A DNA stretch of 24,973 nucleotides from DAIOHQ01 sp036744635 (lineage in GTDB: Bacteria > Planctomycetota > Phycisphaerae > Tepidisphaerales > Tepidisphaeraceae). The number at the start of each line of letters is the position of its first letter. Positions within the stretch are counted from its first letter, which is position 1. A program made the translations under genes and the position numbers. The stretch covers positions 1-24,973 of the forward strand of contig DAIOHQ010000039.1 of the NCBI GenBank assembly GCA_036744635.1. The letters are read 5' to 3'. The notes beneath the pieces were generated by a model. That model was not told the DNA's origin. It saw only the letters and a program-made list of their open reading frames with translations, and ran no database searches. Shown in pieces: positions 9,168 through 17,043 of this stretch.

Positions 9168-10618
9168 GGCTTCACCTCGTTCGGAGTTTTCTGAAGAATT
9201 TTCTGCTGCCACTGGGCGCAGGCGACGCGGATCTCCCGGTTGGAATCGAGATACATCGCATCGAGCAGCGGCTGGTCGTACTCGTCGAGAATTCCCTCGT
9301 ACAGATACAGTCCCAGCGTCTGCGTCGCCGCCAGGCGCACCTCATCGGATTCATCGCCCAGGAATTTCACGATGCCTTCGCGGGCGGCATGGGTGCGCAG
9401 CTCCGGCTCGCGCAGCAGTTCCAGAAAGACCGGCGCGATCTCCCAGGCATCGAGATTCGACGCCAGCGGCCGCGCCGCCGGGCGCCCGATCTGCCGTAGC
9501 GACTCCTCGGTCACCTTCGCAAGCTGCACGATCCGCGACTGCTTCAGCAGCTCCGCCAGCGGCCGCGCCGCCCGATCCACCTTGTATTTTCCCAGTAGCT
9601 CCACGCTCTGGATGTACAGTTCCGTCAAGTCCTTGTCCTTGCCAAGTTCATCGCGCGGCATGGTCAGCGTCTTGAGCAGATAGGGCACGCAGCGGGCATC
9701 GCCGAGGCGGCCGGCGATGACGGCGAGCGTTCCATTATTGATGAGGAGAGGCATGCGCTCGGCGAACGCTTCCTTGTCGTAGGGCGTCGGCACGATGCGG
9801 CCGAGACAAACCGGCGCTGCGCTTTTTCCGAATCCTTCGATGCCGGAAATGATGGCCAGGCGGTTGTAACTTTCCGCCCGCTCCATGGCGTCGATCAACG
9901 GCGGCAGGGCATCGGGGATTTTCAGCGCTGTCAGTGCCTGAATCACCGCCAGGCGCACCTGCGGGCTGGGCTCGGCCCAGGTGACCTCATCGACCAGCTT
10001 GATCTTCACATTCGGATCGGGCTTGGCGGGGGGAGTGGCCGGCTTGGCACCGGCATCGTCTTTCTTTTCCGGCACGCGATCGACGCGATAGTTCAGCAGC
10101 GGGATCAGCACCTTGAACAGGTCGTTGCCGCCCCGCTGCCGCACCGCGTTCACTGCCGCCAGGCGAACGGTCTCCTGCTTGTCGGTGAGGGCGTGCTCCA
10201 AAGCCAAGCGGGCTTCGGCTGAGTTCAGCTTGACGATTGCCAGCACCGCCGCCGCCCGCACGGGTGGATAGGGATCGCCCACCATTCTCCCCAGTGCATA
10301 AGCCGCTGCTGTGCCGCCGCACTCTCCGAGCGCCCATGCGACATTTGCCCGCAGCTCCCCATCCTCCGCCTTGACCAGCGGCAACAGCAGTGGTGTTGCG
10401 TGCAAGGATTTGATTTGTCCAATCGCCCGCACTGCCAAGTCTGGGCGCGGCCCTTTCAGGGCCTCCGCCAAATCTGCCAGCGCATCGCCGCCCGCCTTCA
10501 CCACGGTTGTCAAAATCTGTGGGTCATCCAAATGCTTCACCTGCTCGGCGAAGCCTCCCGCCCGCGCCTGCACTGCGAACAGACCAACCAGCAGCATCGC
10601 GCTCAGATGATTTTTCAC
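9164..10618 (-). CDS. Secreted HEAT-repeat protein
   Basis: 484 residues from the GTG at 10618, which overlaps the preceding TGA (GTGA) and follows GGAG by five bases. Residues 1-20 are a signal peptide ending in QARA; starting further upstream would bury it behind an Arg/Pro-rich stretch that is the neighbour's coding sequence read in another frame. Helical HEAT repeats are seen at about 55-155 ('VRAAAVLAIVKL', 'VRLAAVNAVRQ'), 205-265 ('VRLAVIQALTAL'), and again towards the C-terminus ('VRLAATQTLGLYLYEG', 'IRVACAQWQQKIL'). HEAT arrays bind protein or peptide partners and have no catalysis of their own. Lying between two giant secreted proteins and coupled to both, it is a good candidate scaffold for them in the periplasm or at the cell surface (inference). 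A Pro/Lys-rich spacer sits near residues 185-200. Confidence 0.88.
   Translation of the reverse strand: MKNHLSAMLLVGLFAVQARAGGFAEQVKHLDDPQILTTVVKAGGDALADLAEALKGPRPDLAVRAIGQIKSLHATPLLLPLVKAEDGELRANVAWALGECGGTAAAYALGRMVGDPYPPVRAAAVLAIVKLNSAEARLALEHALTDKQETVRLAAVNAVRQRGGNDLFKVLIPLLNYRVDRVPEKKDDAGAKPATPPAKPDPNVKIKLVDEVTWAEPSPQVRLAVIQALTALKIPDALPPLIDAMERAESYNRLAIISGIEGFGKSAAPVCLGRIVPTPYDKEAFAERMPLLINNGTLAVIAGRLGDARCVPYLLKTLTMPRDELGKDKDLTELYIQSVELLGKYKVDRAARPLAELLKQSRIVQLAKVTEESLRQIGRPAARPLASNLDAWEIAPVFLELLREPELRTHAAREGIVKFLGDESDEVRLAATQTLGLYLYEGILDEYDQPLLDAMYLDSNREIRVACAQWQQKILQKTPNEVKP
9173..9178 (-). promoter_or_regulatory. Shine-Dalgarno GAGGTG fixing the GTG start at 9167
   Basis: On the minus strand GAGGTG lies five bases before GTG 9167, inside the last codons of the HEAT gene. 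Together with the 4-bp GTGA stop/start overlap it decides the start of the 2,302-residue protein and points to translational coupling. Confidence 0.7.
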
Positions 10619-13600
10619 TTGAGCTCCAGGCGGGCGTTGGCCCAGTTGGCGATGTCGTTCTGGTGGCCATCGCCGGTGTCGCCTACCCACAGCATCAGGA
10701 TGATGGCATCGGATACGTCGATGTCGATTTCCCTGGGCTCGGTGTAATAGTTCATGTCCTGCGAGTCATAAAGCTGCTTGGTGCCGTCGCCGATGCGAAA
10801 GCGCACCGATCCGCGCCCGTTGGCGGCTGCGTCGATGCCGACCGTCGCCTTGAAGCGCTTGAACTGCTTGTTGAGCGGGATCACCACCAGGCTCTGCGCC
10901 AGCGACTCGGCGGCATTGGTGCCCAGCCCCTTGTCGATCACCTTGTCGCGATTGAAGAACTTCATCTCCCCGCCCAGGATGTTCTTGTCGCGGTTCACAC
11001 CGGGACCATAGCCGCTGGTGTTCACCAGCAGGGCCATGTCGGAGGCACAGACCGTCCTGGTTTTGATCGGCCCGCCCCAGTAGTAATAGCTCGTCGCCTC
11101 GCCGTCGCCGGCCGACTCGAAACGGAGATTCGCCATTTTCTGCCCGGCGAAGAAGCTGTTGGGAATGACGATCTCGATGTCGCGCCAGCGGTAACGGCGG
11201 TCGCGCTTGAAGGCGAACCACTGCCCCACCAGCCTGTCATTGCAGTACACCCGCACGAGCTGATTCGGCACGGAATAATTGATCCGCTTGCGCAGCAGCA
11301 GCGATGCGTCGCCGTAGTTCGACACATCCACCACGAAGCTTTCGGAGCCTTTGAAATGGCGCCCGGTGTCGACGGCGTGCTGGCCATATTCGGTGTGATA
11401 ATAGCTGTCGATGGGCCCGACCAGCCGGCTGCCGGTGGATTTGTATTGCGCTAACGCCTCATCCGCCGGATCGCCGACATCCAGGTGAAACGCGATGTCG
11501 CTCTTCCACAGCGACTCGGGGGCATCGGCGAAGTGTAGCGGCCGGCGCTCCAGGCCTTTGGCCAGCTCCGCGACATCCATCGCGTTGAAGGTCGCGTAGG
11601 TCACCGCCGGCCGTAGCGTGATTTCCGGGCCTTTGGCCGCCTGCGCCGGGGCAAGTTTGTTTCCAAAGGTATCGATGACCTCCACCGGATTCGCCGGCAG
11701 CGTGAGCGTGCTTTCGCCTTCTTTCCGCCACGCCGTCAGCAAAATCTTCCCATCCGGCCGCTTGAAGAGATAACCCCGTGACATTCCCTCGTTGCGGTCG
11801 CTCAGGAAAACCTCGCGGAGAAACTCGCTGTTCTCCACCATCTGCACCACTGTCTTCACCGACACCGCCGCCGGCTTCAAACCCGTCAGCGTTCCCTCCG
11901 GATAGATCAGGTCGGCCGAGTCGCGCCGCGGCGCCACCTGCGTGCGGTCCGCCTTCATCACGATGTTCTTGATCCCCTGCGCCCGGCACATGATATATCC
12001 GCGCGGCACGTAGAGCGCCTGATCGATCTCGCTGACATCCGCCTGCCCATCACCCGTCGGCCAGCCCAATTCCAGCACCCACAGCTCCGGCTCGATGTGC
12101 TCCTGGGCGCGAATCCGCTGCGCCCGCGCCAGCACCACGTCCATGTATCCATCTTCGGGAGACAGCGGCGCGGATGATGGCAGAATGCCGATCGCGCTGA
12201 GATAGCGATGCGCCCCGGCCTCCGACATGCCGACCAGATATTTTTCGATATTTTCCCGGGTGATCCCACCGGAGATGATCTTCACGTTCGGGTTCGCCCG
12301 CTTGGCCGCCTTGTAGGCCACTTCCAGCATTTTCTCGGCATATTCCTGCGGCGTGGCGTTGAACACATCCGAATCCGGCCGGTCCCACACCACCCAGGTG
12401 TCGATCTTCCCGGCAAACTCCTCCACCGTCCGGCGCACGTACTCTTCCCAGTAGATGGTGCGCGACGGCATGGTATAGACGCTGCCGTTCCACGCGTTGG
12501 TGTAGGGGTTGAACACCGCACCGGGATCGGCCCACAGGGCGCAGAATCCCAGCGTGCCGATCACTTCCAGCCCGGCCTTGCGCTTGGCGTCGATGGTCGG
12601 GGTGATAAAGTCAAACGACCACGCCCCCGGAAACGGCTCGACCGACGGGGCGCCATCCACCGAGTGCCACGGGACGATGAGCGGGTCGCGCTTGAATCCC
12701 AGATCGAGCAGCACTTTGTTGCGGTCGGAAAGCAGCTCGTACAGCGCCACATCATCCAGCGCCTTGCCGGTTGGTTCGTAGACCAACAGCGCCGCGCGGG
12801 ATTTGGGCGTGGTGATGGTCAGCTCGCCCGCCTTCACGCTGGCCACGAGCTGATACGGCCCGACCGGCAGATCCTTGATCGGCGCGGCAGCGAAGGTTTC
12901 CCCACCCGGCGCAATCGTGGCCTTCCCGGCCGTCAGCGGGTATTTCTTTCCATTCACATCCTCCAGCGAAGCCGAATATTCCACGTCCAGCCCCTCCGAC
13001 GCCTTGCCCCACAGCCAGGCATTGTTGATCGCCAGGGTCATCGCGTCGTTGCGGTAGAGCAGGCCGGTGGGCTTGCTGATGATCGCGCGCATCGTCAGGG
13101 CGTCGCTCTGCTCCCCTTGGGAGAGCACTCCGATGTCATCCATCATCAGCACGGTTCCGGCGTCGCCGGAAAATTCGAAGCTGAGAATCGTCAGCGGGTT
13201 GTCGACCACGCCGTTGCCTTCGCCGTGCGGCTTCATCTCCGCCTTTGGCCGGCTGAAACCGGGCATGGGAATCTCCACATAGCGCCAGTCCCCCGCCGCG
13301 ATCTCGATTGGCCCGATGTTCCAATTGTCGAAGAACACGCTCTGGCGAATTTCCACACCGGGGTCGCGCGCCTGCACGGTCAGGCTCGTCGCGGCCGATG
13401 CCTTCAGCCACACGCCCAGCTTGACCGCCCGCCCCGGCAATCCCAGGTTCAACGGCACGGCGAGCTTGGGCTGCTCGGGTTTGGGGGGCAATTGGCCCGG
13501 CGCCACCACCACCGGAGGCGGCGCCGGAATCTTCATCAGGAGGCCGCGCTGCCCGCCGTGTTTCGACTCGGCCGTGTTCTGCAGCGGCCCGGGCTTGGGA

Positions 13601-14196
13601 TAGCGCAACAGCTCGAAATCCTCCACCGTCCGCCGCCAGTTCGCCTGCCCGGCCGCACAGTAGAAATCGCCCTGGTTGTTCCCGTTGGTCTCGTTCCATT
13701 TGCCGCGCAGATAAAACGGCCCGGCGTTCCTTTCCGTCGGCTTCACCACCACCGGCTTGCTCTCGGTCTCGCCGCTTTTCACCTCGACATCCCACGTCAC
13801 CTGATCCAGTGCGATGCCATTAAAATCGATCACTTCCCCTTCCAGGTGTACCTTGCGATCCGCCCCGGTGGCCGAGACTTCCAGCTTGAATTCCAGCTCG
13901 TTTCCGCAATTGGGAAACAGCGCCGCCTCCTCATCGCGCTTCACCGCCACGTACGACTGCTTTTCGGTGTTGATGTCCGAGCCCGTCATTGCCGAATGCA
14001 CCCGCGGATATTTGTCGGCCGGCGCCGCCACCACCAGCACCGGCGGCGGAGGAGCCGGCTCCTTTTCTTCCGGAGCCTTTGCCTTGGGTTTCGTCTTCGT
14101 CGGCGCCGCTCCCGCCATCAGCGCGCACACCAGCACCAGCAGCCACGCCACCGCCAGCCTTCGCCAATCAGAAATGTCCTTTACCTGCGGCAACAT
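10615..14196 (-). CDS. Large secreted glycoside hydrolase-like protein with C-terminal NPCBM domain
   Basis: 1,193 residues; ATG 14196 is preceded by GGAG and lies 8 bp after the DUF4159 stop. Residues 1-30 are a signal peptide or signal anchor, followed by a Lys/Pro-rich linker (31-52). Two beta-sandwich, carbohydrate-binding-like regions span about 60-370. Residues about 480-800 resemble a clan GH-A (GH39-like) TIM barrel: 'GLEVIGTLGF', then 'WVVWDRPDSD' where active members have 'WNEP', and 'LWVLELGWPT' carrying the likely nucleophile Glu709. The acid/base Glu position is Arg606, so ordinary retaining hydrolysis looks impaired. The C-terminal region about 1050-1193 ('FKATVGIDAAANGRGSVRFR'...'LWVGDTGDG'...'DIANWANARL') matches the NPCBM/NEW2 carbohydrate-binding domain. 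Likely a surface or periplasmic glycan-binding pseudo-glycosidase (inference). Its TGA overlaps the next gene's GTG. Confidence 0.87.
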   Translation of the reverse strand: MLPQVKDISDWRRLAVAWLLVLVCALMAGAAPTKTKPKAKAPEEKEPAPPPPVLVVAAPADKYPRVHSAMTGSDINTEKQSYVAVKRDEEAALFPNCGNELEFKLEVSATGADRKVHLEGEVIDFNGIALDQVTWDVEVKSGETESKPVVVKPTERNAGPFYLRGKWNETNGNNQGDFYCAAGQANWRRTVEDFELLRYPKPGPLQNTAESKHGGQRGLLMKIPAPPPVVVAPGQLPPKPEQPKLAVPLNLGLPGRAVKLGVWLKASAATSLTVQARDPGVEIRQSVFFDNWNIGPIEIAAGDWRYVEIPMPGFSRPKAEMKPHGEGNGVVDNPLTILSFEFSGDAGTVLMMDDIGVLSQGEQSDALTMRAIISKPTGLLYRNDAMTLAINNAWLWGKASEGLDVEYSASLEDVNGKKYPLTAGKATIAPGGETFAAAPIKDLPVGPYQLVASVKAGELTITTPKSRAALLVYEPTGKALDDVALYELLSDRNKVLLDLGFKRDPLIVPWHSVDGAPSVEPFPGAWSFDFITPTIDAKRKAGLEVIGTLGFCALWADPGAVFNPYTNAWNGSVYTMPSRTIYWEEYVRRTVEEFAGKIDTWVVWDRPDSDVFNATPQEYAEKMLEVAYKAAKRANPNVKIISGGITRENIEKYLVGMSEAGAHRYLSAIGILPSSAPLSPEDGYMDVVLARAQRIRAQEHIEPELWVLELGWPTGDGQADVSEIDQALYVPRGYIMCRAQGIKNIVMKADRTQVAPRRDSADLIYPEGTLTGLKPAAVSVKTVVQMVENSEFLREVFLSDRNEGMSRGYLFKRPDGKILLTAWRKEGESTLTLPANPVEVIDTFGNKLAPAQAAKGPEITLRPAVTYATFNAMDVAELAKGLERRPLHFADAPESLWKSDIAFHLDVGDPADEALAQYKSTGSRLVGPIDSYYHTEYGQHAVDTGRHFKGSESFVVDVSNYGDASLLLRKRINYSVPNQLVRVYCNDRLVGQWFAFKRDRRYRWRDIEIVIPNSFFAGQKMANLRFESAGDGEATSYYYWGGPIKTRTVCASDMALLVNTSGYGPGVNRDKNILGGEMKFFNRDKVIDKGLGTNAAESLAQSLVVIPLNKQFKRFKATVGIDAAANGRGSVRFRIGDGTKQLYDSQDMNYYTEPREIDIDVSDAIILMLWVGDTGDGHQNDIANWANARLELK
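10624..10627 (-). promoter_or_regulatory. Shine-Dalgarno GGAG fixing the GTG start at 10618
   Basis: Minus-strand GGAG stands five bases before GTG 10618, which overlaps the upstream TGA. It supports the short start that exposes the signal peptide of the HEAT protein. Confidence 0.6.
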
Positions 14197-14204
14197 TCAC
14201 TCCA

Positions 14205-15104
14205 TCAATGCGTGAACGCATAAAAAATCGCGTTGATCCCCATGCGATATCCCGCCTCGCGCATTCCGGGAAAATCATCCATGTTGTGCATCCCCGCACC
14301 CAGCGGGTTCGATGGCGTCGGCGGGCTGGAAATCTCCCACATGCACCCCAGGTCCGGCGGCGTGTAATAGACCGCGATGTGCCCATCCACCACCAGCGCC
14401 TGGAATGCATTGGCTTTCAGAATCGTCGGCAACCCCACTTCATTCACCACGCTCCACGAATATTTCTGCTTGAGGATCAGCCCCAGCACCGGATCGGCCG
14501 GGTTGATCGCCTTCAATTCCTTGTCGGCATACACCTTGGCCATCTCGCCGTGCATGGCCGGGCCAAACGGGAAGCCGTACAGGCAGTCATCGGAAAAGAG
14601 AAATCCGCCGCGATCCAGGTATTTTTTCAGGTTCGCCACTTCCTTCTCATTCAACGTAAAGGCATTGTGCGCCGTCATGAACACGAACGGCCAGTCCAGC
14701 AATTCCGGATCATCAAAGGTCAGCGGCTTGCGCGGCAGCAGCGCCTGGGCATCCATGTTGGTCCGCCGCTTGAACTGGTCGATCATGGCCGGCAGTGACG
14801 TGGGATCGGTGTCCCAGTCGGAATTGAACTTCATCTCGCGCATCACGAAGCGCCGGCGATTGTGGACGAAATTGTCCGGCACCTCATCGTCCACTTCCGA
14901 CTGTTGGGAAGCCGTTGCCAGGCTCGCCAGCTCCTCCGACGACATCCCCACCACGCCGATGTCCCCCTTCGCCCCATCATCCCCCGCCCCCCCTGCCTCC
15001 GCTCCCTGCCCCAGCGTGGCCGCCCAGTTGGAATCATCCGCCGCCAGCGCTACGCCCGCGCATCCCGCCATCACCGCCACCATCAAGCACGCTCGAATCT
15101 TCAT
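14205..15104 (-). CDS. Secreted DUF4159 protein
   Basis: 299 residues; ATG 15104 has GAGGA six bases upstream (15111-15115 on the plus strand). Residues 1-21 are a signal peptide ending in VALA, then a low-complexity Gly/Ala/Asp stretch. From about residue 80 the sequence follows the DUF4159 family: 'RRRFVMREMKFNSDWDTDP', an Arg-Arg-Thr/Asn block, 'DDPELLDWPFVFMTAHNAF', and 'LKKYLDRGGFLFSDDC', a pattern related to amidotransferase-fold domains. It ends with 'NPLGAGMHNMDDFPGMREAGYRMGINAIFYAFTH'-type sequence, usual for this family. DUF4159 genes are known to travel with MoxR, DUF58 and BatA-like VWA genes; the biochemical role is not established. A membrane-anchored or periplasmic partner of the VWA proteins is likely. 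Confidence 0.9.
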   Translation of the reverse strand: MKIRACLMVAVMAGCAGVALAADDSNWAATLGQGAEAGGAGDDGAKGDIGVVGMSSEELASLATASQQSEVDDEVPDNFVHNRRRFVMREMKFNSDWDTDPTSLPAMIDQFKRRTNMDAQALLPRKPLTFDDPELLDWPFVFMTAHNAFTLNEKEVANLKKYLDRGGFLFSDDCLYGFPFGPAMHGEMAKVYADKELKAINPADPVLGLILKQKYSWSVVNEVGLPTILKANAFQALVVDGHIAVYYTPPDLGCMWEISSPPTPSNPLGAGMHNMDDFPGMREAGYRMGINAIFYAFTH

Positions 15105-15125
15105 ATCACATCCTCACTGCCAACT

Positions 15126-15160
15126 ACTGACCACTGACCACTGACTACTGACTACTGACT
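15126..15160. repeat. ACTGACY heptamer array
   Basis: Five head-to-tail 7-bp units: ACTGACC twice, then ACTGACT three times (35 bp). It fills most of the 68-bp gap between the DUF4175-like and DUF4159 genes. A partial unit lies just before it. Confidence 0.85.
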
Positions 15161-15172
15161 TCCAGCTTCCGA

Positions 15173-17035
15173 CTACTTCCTGCGCATCACATTCAAGCTC
15201 TCAAAATAATCCTGAATCAAAGCCCGATCCGCCCCGTGCAGATTGTCCGTCGCCTGGGGAGCATCCATCAGCTTTTTGGCCACATTCGCGGCCGGCTCGC
15301 GCTCCGGCGACAGCCGCGGCGGAATCTCCCGCTTGCTCAGCGTCGCCACCTTCAATGCGTCATACCACTGCGTCGACCAGTCATCCCGATAGCGCACTTC
15401 GGTAAACTCCTCCTCCTTGGTGACCACGGCAAATTTGTACGGCGGCGTGCTGTACTTGTGCGGGCCTTTCTCCGGCTCCAGGTCATAGGCATCCTCCGCC
15501 TCCGCCCAGATCACGATGCGGTCTCCCGCCGCCGCGCCCAGTTCCGACAGCCGCAGCATCGCAAGTTGCGGGATGTCCGCCCGCGGCAGGGCAAACCGCT
15601 GCTCGCGCTTCTCCTGCCGCTTGGTCTGCCCGGTCTCCAGGTCCTCGATGCGGTAGTGCAGCACGATCTTGCTGATCCCGAAATCGTCCGTCCCCTGCAG
15701 CACCGCCCCAATGCTCCCCAGCGCCGTCTCCAGCACGTGCGGCTCATCGGCGCTCGATCGATGCGGCAAACCCACAAACGCCAGCTTCGGCGCCTGGTCC
15801 TTGTTGATCGCGACCTTATAGTCATGGGCGGCATCTTCGTTGGTGTAGCCATACCGGTCGGCCAGCTTCAGCTTGTAATGCTCCAGAATCTGACCGGCCG
15901 GATCGGCCAGCCATTTCTTGTTGTCCAGCCGCACGATCCCCCGCGCCAGCGTCCCGCCCACGCTGTATTGAATCGTCTCTCCCGCGAACGTGCTGGCCAT
16001 CTCCGCGCTTTTCAATTCCTTGTTCGCCTCAATCGTGACAATCACGTTCGTGCCGTAGACCGCCTCGAGATTTCCATCGCTGCGCGCCTGCACCACCGAC
16101 GCCCGATGCGCGTATTCCGGAAATTCGTATTCAATCGTCAGGCTGGCGATGCGCGGCCGCTCCGTCACCACCACGCTCATCTTCTCGCTTGCGATGTGAC
16201 CCGCCTGAAAGTACACATCGAAATTGTCCTCAACCCCCTTCGCCACCAGCTCCGCCCGGCCAACAGCGTCCACCTTCACCTCCACCGCCTTCCATTCCTG
16301 CGATTTGCTGGGCCGCAGCAGCGCCGTCATTCCCGCCTGATGAAATCCCTTCTGCGATGCGTGAATGGAAACGTCCGTCCCCTTCAAGTACGCCTGCCGA
16401 TCCAGGGGATCGATGATGATCTTCGCCCCGCCCACTTTCTGCGCCAGGTTTTTCAACTCCCCCCATGCCTGCGCCATGCTCATCAGCGACGATCCCATCG
16501 CATGAGGCGCCGCGATAAACGCCGCCAGCCACAGCGCCAGCGTCGCCCCACCGACCAATAGCTGCCGCCGCGCCGATCCACGATCCACCACCGCGCAGAA
16601 ATCGTCGGTCTCGGTTGACTCCTGCGTGCGTACGATCAGCGCCTGCACCATCGCCCCGTCAAAGTGCGGCCGCTCGCGTTGCAGGTCTTCGTACGTCTCC
16701 AGCGCGCTGACCAGTCGCGTGTTCAATTCCGGCCGGCCAGCCTCCACCAGCAAGGCCGCCTTCGTCACCGTATAGCGCTGCAGCGCCGGCCGAATCACCT
16801 GTGTCCACGCCAGCCACGCCAGTCCGATCACCGCCGCCGGCAGCACCGGAACCCGCAGCCAGAACGGCAGCGGCAGCAGCGCCTGCAGAATTAAAATCGC
16901 CAGCAGCGGCAGACCGACCCGCCACACCAGCCGGCCGCTGCCTTCGGCGGTTGCGCAGCGCCGCTTCAGCGCACCCACCGCCAGCACGCGGCGGCGCAGC
17001 GCTTCATAGGCGTTTTGCACCCTCGGCGAAATCAT
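15173..17035 (-). CDS. DUF4175-like membrane protein
   Basis: 620 residues from ATG 17035, 8 bp after the preceding stop; an in-frame ATG at 17092 would add 19 residues overlapping the neighbour and looks less likely, though neither has a clear Shine-Dalgarno. Two close membrane helices (about 39-58 and 62-80) precede a cytoplasmic segment with 'AALLVEAGRPELNTRLVSAL', the signature I associate with DUF4175-type proteins, then a third helix (about 159-178) and a long extracytoplasmic beta-rich region (about 200-560) with Ig-like strands. The family is often longer, with a coiled-coil tail; here the chain stops shortly after the beta domains. Members occur in MoxR/DUF58/VWA operons. Probably an inner-membrane protein receiving or holding envelope substrates of the MoxR/VWA machinery (inference). 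Family assignment is moderate; membrane topology is clear. Confidence 0.78.
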   Translation of the reverse strand: MISPRVQNAYEALRRRVLAVGALKRRCATAEGSGRLVWRVGLPLLAILILQALLPLPFWLRVPVLPAAVIGLAWLAWTQVIRPALQRYTVTKAALLVEAGRPELNTRLVSALETYEDLQRERPHFDGAMVQALIVRTQESTETDDFCAVVDRGSARRQLLVGGATLALWLAAFIAAPHAMGSSLMSMAQAWGELKNLAQKVGGAKIIIDPLDRQAYLKGTDVSIHASQKGFHQAGMTALLRPSKSQEWKAVEVKVDAVGRAELVAKGVEDNFDVYFQAGHIASEKMSVVVTERPRIASLTIEYEFPEYAHRASVVQARSDGNLEAVYGTNVIVTIEANKELKSAEMASTFAGETIQYSVGGTLARGIVRLDNKKWLADPAGQILEHYKLKLADRYGYTNEDAAHDYKVAINKDQAPKLAFVGLPHRSSADEPHVLETALGSIGAVLQGTDDFGISKIVLHYRIEDLETGQTKRQEKREQRFALPRADIPQLAMLRLSELGAAAGDRIVIWAEAEDAYDLEPEKGPHKYSTPPYKFAVVTKEEEFTEVRYRDDWSTQWYDALKVATLSKREIPPRLSPEREPAANVAKKLMDAPQATDNLHGADRALIQDYFESLNVMRRK

Positions 17036-17043
17036 AGGGGGGG

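Noticed and set aside
12208..14223. Plus-strand open frame of 671 codons rich in Arg and His
   Set aside because: Antisense to the glycosidase-like gene; the Arg/His/Pro bias is typical of a high-GC shadow frame.
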